NCBI RefSeq assembly: GCF_042650565.1 | Contig: NZ_JBHSBH010000009.1 | Location: 124,001 to 188,000 of the forward strand | Direction of reading: 5' to 3' | DNA from: Nocardiopsis_B sediminis | GTDB lineage: Bacteria; Actinomycetota; Actinomycetes; Streptosporangiales; Streptosporangiaceae | Length of the DNA: 64,000 nt | Notes under the pieces: model-generated | The model's database searches: none | What the model was told of the DNA's origin: nothing | What the model saw: the letters and a program-made list of their open reading frames with translations, nothing else | In this document: one piece after another, positions 8,027-16,776 of the stretch | Layout: every line of letters starts with the position of its first letter | Numbering within the stretch: the stretch's first letter is position 1 | Made by a program: the position numbers and the translations under genes

Positions 8027-8992
8027 TCAGGCGGAAGTCGCCCGCAGGTCCTTGCGCAGCTCCTTGGGCAGGGAGAACGTCAGGCTCTCCTGGGCGGTCT
8101 CGACCCCGTCGACGGTGTCGAACCCGTGCTCGGCGAGGCGGGACAGCAGGTCCTGCACCAGGATGTCGGGGACGGACGCGCCGCTGGTGACGCCGACCGT
8201 GGTGACACCGTCGAGCCACTCGGCCTGCATCAGCGCGGCGTTGTCGATCAGGTGCGCGGCGTCGGCCCCGGCCTCCAGGGCGACCTCGACCAGCCGCACC
8301 GAGTTGGAGGAGTTGTCCGAGCCCACGACGATGACGAGCTCGCACTCCGGCGCCATGGCCTTGACGGCGTCCTGGCGGTTGGAGGTGGCGTAGCAGATGT
8401 CATCGCTGGGCGGGTCGAGCAGGTTGGGGAAGCGCTCGCGCAGCGCGTCGACCGTGGCATTGGTCTCGTCGACCGATAGCGTGGTCTGCGACAGCCACGA
8501 GACGTTGTCGGGGTTGCGGACCCGCACCTTGTCGACCTCATCGGGGCCGTCGACGATCTGGATGTGATCGGGCGCCTCACCGCTGGTGCCCTCGACCTCC
8601 TCGTGGCCGGTGTGGCCGATGAGGATGATGTCGCGGTCCTCGGCGGCGAAGCGCTTGGCCTCCTTGTGGACCTTGGTCACCAGGGGGCACGTGGCGTCGA
8701 TCGTCTTGAGCTGCCGGCGGTGGGCCTCTTCGTGCACCATGGGCGAGACCCCGTGGGCGGAGAACACCACGATGGCGCCTTCGGGCACCTGGTCGGTCTC
8801 CTCGACGAAGATCGCGCCGCGCTGCTCCAGCGTGCTCACGACGTGGGTGTTGTGCACGATCTGCTTGCGGACGTAGATGGGGGCGCCGTACTGCTCAAGG
8901 GCTTTTTCGACCGTGACGACAGCGCGGTCCACCCCGGCGCAGTAGCCCCGGGGCTTGGCGAGCAGGACACGGCGGCGATTCGTCGCAGTCAT
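8027..8992 (-). CDS. ispH: 4-hydroxy-3-methylbut-2-enyl diphosphate reductase
   Basis: Last step of the MEP isoprenoid pathway: reduces HMBPP to IPP and DMAPP using an iron-sulphur cluster. The 321-residue protein has the three cluster cysteines C18 (PRGYCAGV), C102 (DATCPLVTKV) and C200 (DICYATSNRQ), the catalytic-glutamate region GHTGHEEVEGTSG and the substrate segment VGSDNSSNSVRL. It corresponds to lytB2 (Rv1110) and sits in the same block beside xseA/xseB and ychF. It is divergent from the gene at 9326. Confidence 0.97.
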   Translation of the reverse strand: MTATNRRRVLLAKPRGYCAGVDRAVVTVEKALEQYGAPIYVRKQIVHNTHVVSTLEQRGAIFVEETDQVPEGAIVVFSAHGVSPMVHEEAHRRQLKTIDATCPLVTKVHKEAKRFAAEDRDIILIGHTGHEEVEGTSGEAPDHIQIVDGPDEVDKVRVRNPDNVSWLSQTTLSVDETNATVDALRERFPNLLDPPSDDICYATSNRQDAVKAMAPECELVIVVGSDNSSNSVRLVEVALEAGADAAHLIDNAALMQAEWLDGVTTVGVTSGASVPDILVQDLLSRLAEHGFDTVDGVETAQESLTFSLPKELRKDLRATSA

Positions 8993-9325
8993 GATCCCAT
9001 CCTACGGGGGCGGTGCAATGGTGAGGGCGGTTGTGACCGAATGGCCCCTCCCTGTGACGGGGCGCACCGCCCGCTGTCCGGCGCCGGGAAGGTGGCGTTG
9101 GATGACTTCGTGATAACGGTCCGCGCTCGTTTCCGTCGCGGGAGGGCGAAACCATTCACATCCGGCGCACTTCAGGCGACCCTTACTCCCCTATTCTGGT
9201 TCACCTGCGTAGCCGAATAGCGCCGTGGCAGCGGTTCGCAGGCGCGGGACGGCGCGCTCCCGCCCGACGTCTCGGAAGTGCACCGCCACGCCATCTCCGC
9301 CGATAGCTCAGGAGCCCCCAGTCCC
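8993..9325. promoter_or_regulatory. Divergent intergenic region ispH / lipid-droplet protein
   Basis: About 330 bp without a gene between two divergent starts. It must hold both promoters. An AT-richer core near 9145-9220 stands out, but I cannot assign a convincing -35/-10 pair. No RNA gene or repeat is visible. Confidence 0.45.
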
Positions 9326-9985
9326 ATGTCGAATCCGTCCATCGCCAGCAAGCTGATCTCCGCGGTCAAGGGCATCTTCGGGCCGAAGGAGGCCAAGGAG
9401 GGCGCTGCCGCCGGCACCGCCGCGTCCGGCACGGCCGCGCCCGCCGCCACCACCGACGAAGCGGCCGTGAAGACCTCCGCTCCGGCCGAGGCCGAGACCG
9501 CCGCGGCCACGACCGAAACCGCCACCGCTCCGGCGCCGCGGAAGGCCGGTGACGACACCCCGGCCCCCGCTGAAGGCGAGACCGCGGTGAAGGAGCCCGT
9601 CAGCGCCGCCCCGGCCGACGCCAAGGCCGATGCCGAGCCCGCGGCCGTCCCCGGGCAGGACGACTCCGACCCGGAGCTCGTCGCCCCGGAGGAGAAGGCC
9701 GCGATCGCCGACGAGCTGGAGGCCGCCTCCGCCGCCACCCAGATCGCCAGCGACGAGGTGCTGGAAAAGGTCCGCAAGGAGGCCTCCCCCGCTGCCGAGG
9801 ACCTCGCCGTCCCCGGCTACGACGGGCTGTCCCTGCCCTCCATCCGCGCCCGCCTGCGCAAGCTCACCCTCGAAGAGGTCCGCGAGCTGCGCGCCTACGA
9901 GGTCGCCCACGGCGAGCGCCCGGAGTTCATCAAGATGTACGACAACCGCATCGCCAAGCTCCAGTCCGAGCCCGCTGCGGAATAG
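9326..9985 (+). CDS. Lipid-droplet-associated-type protein (Rv1109c-like)
   Basis: A 219-residue protein from ATG 9326 (AGGAG upstream). The first 145 residues are Ala/Glu/Thr/Pro-rich and probably disordered, apart from an N-terminal amphipathic stretch SIASKLISAVKGIFG. The C-terminal 60 residues are well conserved in type: LPSIRARLRKLTLEEVRELR and YEVAHGERPEFIKMYDNRIA. This C-terminal module, next to xseA, is what marks Rv1109c-type proteins, often annotated as lipid-droplet-associated in actinobacteria. A role in triacylglycerol droplets is inference from that family. Confidence 0.65.
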   Translation: MSNPSIASKLISAVKGIFGPKEAKEGAAAGTAASGTAAPAATTDEAAVKTSAPAEAETAAATTETATAPAPRKAGDDTPAPAEGETAVKEPVSAAPADAKADAEPAAVPGQDDSDPELVAPEEKAAIADELEAASAATQIASDEVLEKVRKEASPAAEDLAVPGYDGLSLPSIRARLRKLTLEEVRELRAYEVAHGERPEFIKMYDNRIAKLQSEPAAE

Positions 9986-10155
9986 GGGACCGGGCCCGGA
10001 CGGCGCGACCGCGCGCGCCGTTCGCCGCTCGCGTCCCTCGGGAGCGGGCCCCGGGTTCCCCGCACACCCACGGCCCGCAGCGGGGTGAGCATCCCCGCCC
10101 GCCGGGCCGGTGCCTGGGAGCTGGAGGGTTTTCGTACCTGCTCTCCTCTACCCTC

Positions 10156-11403
10156 ATGGCCATGGGGATGGAGAGTTCCGCCGAGGCGCCGCAGCCCGTC
10201 CGCGTCGTGATGCAGGCCGTCGGGGGCTGGATCGGCCGCCTGGGACGCATCTGGGTCGAGGGCCAGATCGCCGAGCTGAACCGGCGCGGGGGCACGGCGT
10301 TCATCACGCTGCGCGACCCCGTGGCCAACGTCTCGGCGCGCGTGGTGTGCCCGGTGCGTGTGCTGGAGGCCGCCGCCCCCGCGCCGCAGCCCGGCGCGCG
10401 CGTCGTGATCCACGCCAAGCCCGACTTCTACGCCGCCCGCGGCACGTTCTCCCTGCTGGCGCTGGAGGTCCGGCATGTGGGCCTGGGCGAGCTGCTGGCC
10501 CGCCTGGAGCAGCTGCGCGCGACCCTCGCCGCCGAAGGCGTGTTCGCCGACAGCCGCAAGCGGCGGCTGCCGTTCCTGCCCGGCACCGTCGGGCTGATCT
10601 GCGGGCGCGGCTCGGCCGCCGAACGCGACGTCCTGGAGAACGGGCGGCGCCGCTGGCCGGCCGTCCGATTCGAGGTCCGCGAGGTCGCGGTGCAGGGGGA
10701 CCGCGCCGTCGGCGAGGTGATGAACGCCCTCAAGGAGCTCGACGGGCAGCCGGGGATCGACGTCATCGTCATCGCGCGCGGCGGCGGGTCGCTGGAGGAC
10801 CTCCTCCCGTTCTCCGACGAAGCGCTGGTCCGGGCCGTCGCCGCCACCCGCACCCCGGTGGTGAGCGCCATCGGCCACGAGCAGGACAGCCCGCTGCTCG
10901 ACCTCGTCGCCGACCTGCGGGCCTCCACCCCCACGGACGCCGCGAAGAAGGTCGTGCCCGATGTCGGCGAACAGCTCCGGCTGGTGCGCCAGCTGCGCGA
11001 CCGCGGGCGCCGGGTCATCCAGGGCGGCATCGCCCGCGAGCAGGCGTGGCTGGACGGGATGCGGTCGCGCCCCGTGCTCGCCAGCCCGCTGCGCGAGATG
11101 GACCGGCTCACCGAGCACATCGCCGGCCTGCGCGACCGTGCCCGCCGGTGCGTGGCCGTCTCCCTGGACCGGGCGGGCGACGACCTCACCCATACCCGCG
11201 CCCGCCTGCACGCGCTCTCCCCGGCCACCACCCTGGCCCGCGGCTATGCGATCGTGCAGCGGGGCGACGGCGCGGTGGTCCGCTCGGCCGCCGAGGTCGC
11301 CGAGGGCGACCCGCTGCGCCTGCGCTTCGCCGAGGACAGCATGGCCGCCACGGCCGGGGCGGCCGACGACCCGGACGCGACGACAGACGACAGCGACGAC
11401 TGA
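10156..11403 (+). CDS. xseA: Exodeoxyribonuclease VII large subunit
   Basis: Catalytic subunit of the single-strand-specific exonuclease VII. The 415 residues have an N-terminal OB fold (about 15-110, GRIWVEGQIAELNRRGGTAF), then the catalytic domain with VGLICGRGSAAERDVLEN (about 145-162) and the ARGGGSLEDLLPFSDEALVR motif (208-226), VSAIGHEQD (237-244) and the C-terminal coiled coil ending in LARGYAIVQ. The start could be ATG 10156 or ATG 10162. xseB follows 29 nt downstream, so the two are co-transcribed. Confidence 0.96.
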   Translation: MAMGMESSAEAPQPVRVVMQAVGGWIGRLGRIWVEGQIAELNRRGGTAFITLRDPVANVSARVVCPVRVLEAAAPAPQPGARVVIHAKPDFYAARGTFSLLALEVRHVGLGELLARLEQLRATLAAEGVFADSRKRRLPFLPGTVGLICGRGSAAERDVLENGRRRWPAVRFEVREVAVQGDRAVGEVMNALKELDGQPGIDVIVIARGGGSLEDLLPFSDEALVRAVAATRTPVVSAIGHEQDSPLLDLVADLRASTPTDAAKKVVPDVGEQLRLVRQLRDRGRRVIQGGIAREQAWLDGMRSRPVLASPLREMDRLTEHIAGLRDRARRCVAVSLDRAGDDLTHTRARLHALSPATTLARGYAIVQRGDGAVVRSAAEVAEGDPLRLRFAEDSMAATAGAADDPDATTDDSDD

Positions 11404-11432
11404 CCGATCACGGAGACGACCGAGGGGGCCCA

Positions 11433-11729
11433 TTGGCCGGCAAGGGCAGTGCGACGGCGTCCGGCGCCAAGGACAACGGCGACGGCGGGAACGGCGGCGC
11501 CTCCGCTGAGCCCGAGCTGGGCTACGAGGAGGCGCGCGAAGAGCTCGACTCCGTTGTCCGGCGGCTGGAGTCGGGCGGGCTGACGCTCAAGGAGTCGCTG
11601 GCGCTGTGGGAGCGCGGCGAGGAGCTGGCGCGCGTCTGCGAGCAGTGGCTCGAAGGGGCCCGCGCGAAGCTGGCCGTGGCGATGGAGGAGAAGACGGGCG
11701 GCTCGGCCGACCCCGACGCGCCGTTCTGA
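11433..11729 (+). CDS. xseB: Exodeoxyribonuclease VII small subunit
   Basis: Partner of XseA. The family core GYEEAREELDSVVRRLESGG then LTLKESLALWERGEELARVC is plain. No ATG or GTG precedes it in frame; TTG 11433, preceded by GAGGGGG, gives 98 residues with a non-conserved 30-residue Gly/Ala/Asp-rich N-terminal tail. The gene immediately follows xseA and they probably form one transcript. Confidence 0.9.
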   Translation: MAGKGSATASGAKDNGDGGNGGASAEPELGYEEAREELDSVVRRLESGGLTLKESLALWERGEELARVCEQWLEGARAKLAVAMEEKTGGSADPDAPF

Positions 11730-11808
11730 GCCGCGGACCGCGCGCGCACCGCGCGCACCGCGCGGCTGGGCCGGGCGCGACAGCCGCCTTCGGCATGGGC
11801 GCGGCCGG

Positions 11809-12393
11809 TCAGCGCGCCGGCCGCCCGCTCTTGGCGGGGACCCGCGGCCGGCGGCCGTTGACCTCGTCGCTGAAGTCGCGCACGGTGCCCGGCAACCCCC
11901 GGAACACCGCGATGACCAGGACCAGCGCGGTCCCCAGGAACAGCCACGGGGCGACGTCGGCCAGCCGGGTCGCCATGCCGATCGCCACGCCGCGGGAGAA
12001 CCCGGGGCTGCCCAGCGTCAGCACCGTCTCGGCGGCGAGCGCGGCGACGAAGTAGGCCAGAGGCGGGCTCACGGTCAGCGACAGCAGGTCGGTGGGGCGC
12101 ACCACCAGCGCGGTCGCGATGCACACCGCCACGAACACACCGCCGTTGATGCCCGCGACGCCTGTGACGTGGGCGAGCAGCGCCGCCGCGAAGCTGAGGG
12201 CCACGATCGCGAGGATGCCGCCGCGGGCGGTCAGGCGCAGGCCGCGGGGTGACGCGGGTGGCGCCGGAGCGGTCCGGGACCGGGGCGCGCGTCCACGGGG
12301 TGGTGGACGCTCGACGATGAACGGGGTCGGCGCCGTCGACGGGCCCTCCGCCTTGCGTGTCACCATCTCCGCACGCTCCCTAGTGTGACTCAC
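11809..12393 (-). CDS. DUF6542 multipass membrane protein
   Basis: A 194-residue protein with a Pro/Arg-rich cytoplasmic N-terminus (to about 50) and four hydrophobic helices between about 55 and 165 (GGILAIVALSFAAALLAHV, GVFVAVCIATALVV, AYFVAALAAETVL, WLFLGTALVLVIAVF). Position between xseAB and ychF matches Rv1111c. The function of the family is not established. The start may be ATG 12393 or the internal ATG at MVTRK. Confidence 0.75.
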   Translation of the reverse strand: MSHTRERAEMVTRKAEGPSTAPTPFIVERPPPRGRAPRSRTAPAPPASPRGLRLTARGGILAIVALSFAAALLAHVTGVAGINGGVFVAVCIATALVVRPTDLLSLTVSPPLAYFVAALAAETVLTLGSPGFSRGVAIGMATRLADVAPWLFLGTALVLVIAVFRGLPGTVRDFSDEVNGRRPRVPAKSGRPAR

Positions 12394-12483
12394 GGTGTTC
12401 AGTGTGTCACTCTCAGTGAAAATTCCATGGCTTCCCGAGGGCCCGTGTCGGTGATCGTCCCCTCGATCGGCGTGCGCCGGCGG

Positions 12484-13785
12484 CTACAGTCCGACGCGGG
12501 CATCCCCCGATCTCGTTCCCTCTCGCTCCTCCCCGTTATGCCCGTTTTCCTCTGCGATGATCCGGGTGTCCTCCGTGAGTTCCGCCGCGGTCAGCGGACG
12601 CGCCTGCTCGTCGACGCCCTTCGGCGGGTCCAGTGCGCCGTCGACCAGGCCCAGCCGCTCGAACTCCCTGGCGGTGACCAGGACCCGGCTCTCCAGCGAC
12701 CCCACGGCCTGGTTGTAGGCGGCAACGGTGCGCGAGAGCGACCGGCCCAGCCCGTCGACGTGCCCGCCGAGAGTGGCGAGCCGGGAATGGAGCCGCTTGC
12801 CCAGCTCGAAGACGGCGCGGGCGTTCTCGCTCAGCGCCTCCTGCTGCCAGGCGTACTGGGCGGTGCGCAGCAGCGAGATCAGGGTGGTGGGGGTGGCGAT
12901 GTGTACCCGCCGGCCCATGGCGTGCTCCAGCAGCCCGGGGTCGTTCTCCAGAGCGGGGGCGAGGAAAGCCTCGCCCGGGATGAACAGCACCACGAACTCC
13001 GGCGCGGGGCTGAAAGCCGCCCAGTAGGACTTGGCGGCGAGCTGGTCGACATGGGTGCGCAGGTGCCGGGCGTGGGCGCGCAGCCGGTCGGCGCGCACGT
13101 CGGCATCGTCGGTCTCGACCGCCTCCAGGTAGGCGGCCAGCGACACCTTGGAGTCGACCACGATGTTCTTGCCGCCCGCCAGCCGCACCACCATGTCGGG
13201 GCGCTGGACCCCGCCGTCGGTTCCGGCCGACGCCTGCTCCTCGAAGTCGCAGTAGGCGTTCATGCCGGCCAGCTCGGCGACCCGCCGCAGTTGCAGCTCG
13301 CCCCACCGGCCCCGTGCCTCGGGGCGGCGCAGGGCGGTCACCAGCGACTGGGTCTGGTCGCGCAGGCGCTCGGAGCCCTCACGCACGTAGTCGACCTGTT
13401 TGGCCAGCGCCGCGTGCGCGGCGCGGCGGCCGGCGTCGACCTCGCGCAGCTGGCCCTCGACCCGCGTCAGAGTCTCGGTGAGCGGGGCGACGAGCTGCTC
13501 CACCGCCTGGCGCCGCCGGTCCATGTCCTGGCCGGCCTCCAGGCCCACGGCGCGCAGCCGCCCCTCGGCGAGTTCGAGGAAACGCTGGTTGGTGGCGTCG
13601 AGCGCCTGCGCCGACAGCGCGCGGAAGCGGTCGCCGAGCTGCTCCTCGATGTAGGCCGCGCGCTCCTCCGCGGCGTCGGCCCGCGCCCGCGACTCCGCGG
13701 TGCGGCCCCTCGCGAGCGACCACCCCAGCGCGGTGCCGATCGCGACGCCCGCCAGCAGCACCAAGATCACGTCAAGACCGTCCAT
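12484..13785 (-). CDS. rmuC: DNA recombination protein RmuC
   Basis: From ATG 13785 the protein has 433 residues; a longer frame exists but its extra residues are out of character. An N-terminal membrane anchor (about 5-25), a long coiled coil (about 27-140) and the RmuC nuclease-like core follow: RGRWGELQLRRVAELAGM, VVDSKVSLAAYLEA and FIPGEAFLAPALENDPGL. RmuC proteins limit inversion of short repeats in E. coli; the direct biochemical role is unclear. It stands between DUF6542 and ychF, where M. tuberculosis has no such gene. Confidence 0.92.
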   Translation of the reverse strand: MDGLDVILVLLAGVAIGTALGWSLARGRTAESRARADAAEERAAYIEEQLGDRFRALSAQALDATNQRFLELAEGRLRAVGLEAGQDMDRRRQAVEQLVAPLTETLTRVEGQLREVDAGRRAAHAALAKQVDYVREGSERLRDQTQSLVTALRRPEARGRWGELQLRRVAELAGMNAYCDFEEQASAGTDGGVQRPDMVVRLAGGKNIVVDSKVSLAAYLEAVETDDADVRADRLRAHARHLRTHVDQLAAKSYWAAFSPAPEFVVLFIPGEAFLAPALENDPGLLEHAMGRRVHIATPTTLISLLRTAQYAWQQEALSENARAVFELGKRLHSRLATLGGHVDGLGRSLSRTVAAYNQAVGSLESRVLVTAREFERLGLVDGALDPPKGVDEQARPLTAAELTEDTRIIAEENGHNGEEREGTRSGDARVGL

Positions 13786-13990
13786 AGCCGCCCATGCTCT
13801 CAACCCCCGGCCGCCCTCGGGACGCGCCACGCGCGCGAGGGTGGACATGGGGCGATAAGTCGCATGCCGCCCAGGGGGCGCAGCGGTGTGCTGCGTCGTT
13901 CATGAGGGGGGAGTTGCGAGCGTGACCAGGAGCGGGCCCCTGTGGACGGCTGGACCGGCCGGGCCGGGGGAGCGCCTAGACTTCCCTCCT

Positions 13991-15085
13991 GTGAGCCTGT
14001 CCATCGGAATCGTCGGCCTGCCGAACGTCGGCAAGTCCACCCTCTTCAATGCCCTGACCAAGAACGACGCCCTGGCCGCGAACTACCCGTTCGCGACCAT
14101 CGAGCCCAATGTCGGTGTGGTCGGGGTCCCCGACTCCCGGCTGAAGAAGCTGGCCGAGATCTACGGGTCCGCCAAGATCCTTCCGGCGACCGTCGACTTC
14201 GTGGACATCGCCGGCATCGTCCGCGGCGCCTCGGTCGGCGAGGGCCTGGGCAACCAGTTCCTCGCCAACATCCGCGAGAGCGACGCGATCTGCCAGGTCA
14301 TCCGGGCGTTCAACGACCCCGACGTCACCCACGTCGACGGCGACATCGAGCCCGCGCGCGACATCGAGACCATCGACACCGAGCTGATCCTCGCCGACCT
14401 CCAGACCCTCGAGAAAGCGCTGCCGCGGCTGGAGAAGGACGCCAAGCGCAACGCCAAGGACAAGTCCGCCCAGGACCTCCTCGCCGCGGCCCAGGCCGCG
14501 CAGGGCGTCCTCAACGGCGGCCAGCGGCTGTTCACCGGCGGCCCCGCGGCCGGCATCGACCTCGCGCTGATGCGCGAGCTGAACCTGCTCACCATCAAGC
14601 CGTTCATCTACGTCTTCAACCTCGACACCGACGAGCTGGCCGACGACTCCCTGCGCGAGAAGCTGTCCGGTCTGGTGGCCCCGGCCGAGGCGATCTTCCT
14701 CGACGCCAAGATCGAATCGGAGCTCGCCGAGCTCGACGACGACGAAGCGGCCGAGCTCTTGGAGTCCATGGGACAGACCGAATCCGGTCTCGCGCAGCTC
14801 GCCCGTGTTGGATTCGCCACTCTCGGGCTCCAGACCTACCTAACGGCCGGCCCGAAAGAGACCCGCGCCTGGACCATTAAGAAGGGCGCCACGGCGCCCG
14901 AGGCGGCGGGGGTCATCCACACCGACTTCCAGCGCGGGTTCATCAAGGCCGAGGTCGTCTCCTTCGACGACCTCGTCGCCGCGGGTTCCCCGCAGGCCGC
15001 CAAGGCCGCAGGCAAGGCCCGCATCGAAGGCAAGGACTACGTCATGGCCGACGGCGACGTCGTGGAGTTCCGCTTCAACGTCTGA
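13991..15085 (+). CDS. ychF: Redox-regulated ATPase YchF (OBG-like)
   Basis: OBG-family P-loop protein, in other species an ATPase bound to ribosomes. GTG 13991 gives 364 residues, the family length. Walker A GLPNVGKST (9-17), switch II VDFVDIAG, and an NLDTDE segment in place of the G-protein NKxD motif, as is typical of ATP-preferring YchF. The C-terminal TGS domain ends in GKDYVMADGDVVEFRFNV. It is the last conserved gene of the housekeeping block; the secretion locus begins 300 bp downstream. Confidence 0.97.
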   Translation: MSLSIGIVGLPNVGKSTLFNALTKNDALAANYPFATIEPNVGVVGVPDSRLKKLAEIYGSAKILPATVDFVDIAGIVRGASVGEGLGNQFLANIRESDAICQVIRAFNDPDVTHVDGDIEPARDIETIDTELILADLQTLEKALPRLEKDAKRNAKDKSAQDLLAAAQAAQGVLNGGQRLFTGGPAAGIDLALMRELNLLTIKPFIYVFNLDTDELADDSLREKLSGLVAPAEAIFLDAKIESELAELDDDEAAELLESMGQTESGLAQLARVGFATLGLQTYLTAGPKETRAWTIKKGATAPEAAGVIHTDFQRGFIKAEVVSFDDLVAAGSPQAAKAAGKARIEGKDYVMADGDVVEFRFNV

Positions 15086-15252
15086 CCCGCACCGGCGGTG
15101 TCCGAACCGCCAGACACACCTTTCCGAACAGCCCTACCTTCCTTTCCGGCCCGTCCGCAAATGCGGAGTTGACCCCGCCCGATTCTTGGGATTCGCTGGC
15201 AATGCCCCACTTGGGGGTTATCGGTCCTTTGGGGACCGGGTACACCCGGCGG

Positions 15253-15281
15253 TTGGGGAGGGAAACACGGACGCGTATAGG
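15253..15281 (+). promoter_or_regulatory. Candidate promoter of the secretion locus
   Basis: TTGGGG (15253-15258) and TATAGG (15276-15281) are separated by exactly 17 bp, about 100 bp before the first gene of the locus. The -10 fits a vegetative sigma factor; the -35 is a weaker match. The remainder of 15086-15383 shows no gene. Confidence 0.4.
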
Positions 15282-15383
15282 CGGCCGAGATCCTGAACAA
15301 TGCCTCACCATGGATGGGGTAGACATGGCTCCGGGACGCGGCAACGGCGGCCCTGCCCGGACTCCGACGGATGGGGAGGCGTG

Positions 15384-16364
15384 ATGGCGCGCAGGTCGAC
15401 GCGGCGCGGCGGTGCACCCGATGAGGACACCGCCGCCGCGACCGACCCCTACGACTACGACACCCCGCCCGACCCCGCACCCAAGCGCTCGCGGCGCCCG
15501 AGGTCGGGGGCCGGCGGGCGCTGGTGGGTCTGGGTCGGCCGGGCCGTCCTGTGGGCGTTCATCATCGTCGTCCTGTTCAACGGCATCTGGATGCCGCTGC
15601 GCGACGGCATCGCCCAGCCCACCGACGACCGGCCGGCGGCCGAGGAGGAGCCGGCCTTCCCCGAGTCCGCGGCCGCGGCCTTCGCCACGCGCTTCGCCGA
15701 GACCTACCTCAACACCGCCGAAGGCGAGGGCCAGGACCGCGCCGACTCCCTCGCCGCGTTCGTCCCCGAAGGCCGCGCTACCGCCTTCAACGTCGACGGC
15801 TCCCTCACGGGCCGCGACATCAGCCTGGTCACGGTCGACGTCCGCGACGACAACAACGCCGTCGTCACCCTCACCGCCGACGTCAACGGCCAGCCGATGA
15901 GCCTGGACGTCCCCGTCTACGCCGACGGCCCCTCCTCGCTCGTCGTCTCAGGCCAGCCCGCCCTGCTGGCGGCGCCGGGCCGCGCCGAGCTTCCCGGCAC
16001 CGCCTCGGTCGAGAACGACACCGACGCCCGCGACGAGCTCACCCCGCGCCTCGAAGGCTTCTTCGGCGCCTACGCCGAGGACCCCGACTACCTCTCCAGC
16101 TTCCTGGAGCCCGGGGCCGGGATCTCCCCCCTTCCCGAGGGCACGCTGGAGTTCGCCGAACTCGATGAGTTGACCGTGCCCGTGCGCGCAGCGGGAGAGG
16201 ATGATGTACGGCAGGCGATGGCCACGGTGGTGTGGCGGCTCTCGGGCGGAGACGAGGACTCCCGGGCCGACCTCACCCAGAGCTACCTGCTGACCGTCGT
16301 CAAGGACGGCGAGAACTGGTACGTGCGCGACATTCAAGGAGCCCCCCAGTCGTTCGGCGAGTGA
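15384..16364 (+). CDS. TcpC/VirB8-like conjugal transfer protein
   Basis: Bitopic inner-membrane scaffold component of a type IV secretion channel. The 326 residues comprise a disordered acidic cytoplasmic tail (1-45), one transmembrane helix (about 47-68, WWVWVGRAVLWAFIIVVLF) and an extracytoplasmic part with two consecutive NTF2-like units (about 95-200 and 215-325), each ending in a strand-rich module such as YLLTVVKDGENWYVRDIQG. Two VirB8-like units in tandem is the known architecture of TcpC from the pCW3 conjugation system. ATG 15384 is preceded by GGGGAGG. It is first in an operon-like series of + strand genes. Confidence 0.82.
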   Translation: MARRSTRRGGAPDEDTAAATDPYDYDTPPDPAPKRSRRPRSGAGGRWWVWVGRAVLWAFIIVVLFNGIWMPLRDGIAQPTDDRPAAEEEPAFPESAAAAFATRFAETYLNTAEGEGQDRADSLAAFVPEGRATAFNVDGSLTGRDISLVTVDVRDDNNAVVTLTADVNGQPMSLDVPVYADGPSSLVVSGQPALLAAPGRAELPGTASVENDTDARDELTPRLEGFFGAYAEDPDYLSSFLEPGAGISPLPEGTLEFAELDELTVPVRAAGEDDVRQAMATVVWRLSGGDEDSRADLTQSYLLTVVKDGENWYVRDIQGAPQSFGE

Positions 16365-16458
16365 GGGCCGCGGATGGCCGCCCTCCCGGGGGGCGCAGGA
16401 GCAAGGAGACGAAGAACCATGCAGCTCAGATGTGAGACACAGGAGGACGGCGCCTAAC

Positions 16459-16764
16459 ATGTTCCCCCTGGTTTCCGATGCCGCCCACGCGGCATTCGAG
16501 GTCGCGGGCCCGATTGCGCTCGCAGCAACGGAAGACGCCCCCGATACATCGGGCCTGGCCGATTTCCTCCGTGGTTTCTTCGGTCCCCTCTTCCTGGTCA
16601 TCGTGTCCGTCGTCGCGATCTTTTTCCTGTTCACACGTGAGATCACCCGATTCGCCCAGTTCATCATTCTGGCGATCTTCATCGGAATCGTGTTCTACGT
16701 GCCCGGGATCATCGAGGTTACGGCGCGGGCCATCGCACGAGCCATGGGCGTGCCGACCGAGTAG
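16459..16764 (+). CDS. TcpD-like small two-helix membrane protein
   Basis: From ATG 16459 the protein has 101 residues: a short Ala-rich N-terminus that could be a weak signal segment, then helices at about 42-59 (GPLFLVIVSVVAIFFLF) and 65-83 (FAQFIILAIFIGIVFYV) with a short charged turn REITR. Size and topology match TcpD or VirB2-type subunits, which precede TcpE in Tcp systems, but there is no sequence signature that decides. AGGAGG lies 12 nt upstream. It ends 12 nt before the next gene. Confidence 0.65.
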   Translation: MFPLVSDAAHAAFEVAGPIALAATEDAPDTSGLADFLRGFFGPLFLVIVSVVAIFFLFTREITRFAQFIILAIFIGIVFYVPGIIEVTARAIARAMGVPTE

Positions 16765-16776
16765 GAGGCCGGGGAC

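Noticed and set aside
10110..11729. One + strand frame of 539 codons joining sequence under xseA with xseB
   Set aside because: Only its last 98 codons look like a protein (XseB). The preceding part is out-of-frame xseA.
16374..16457. Short frame (27 codons, or 12 from ATG 16419 with AAGGAG upstream) ending 1 nt before the TcpD-like start
   Set aside because: Could be a leader or coupling peptide, but it is too short and Arg-rich to call; it contains the ribosome site of the next gene.
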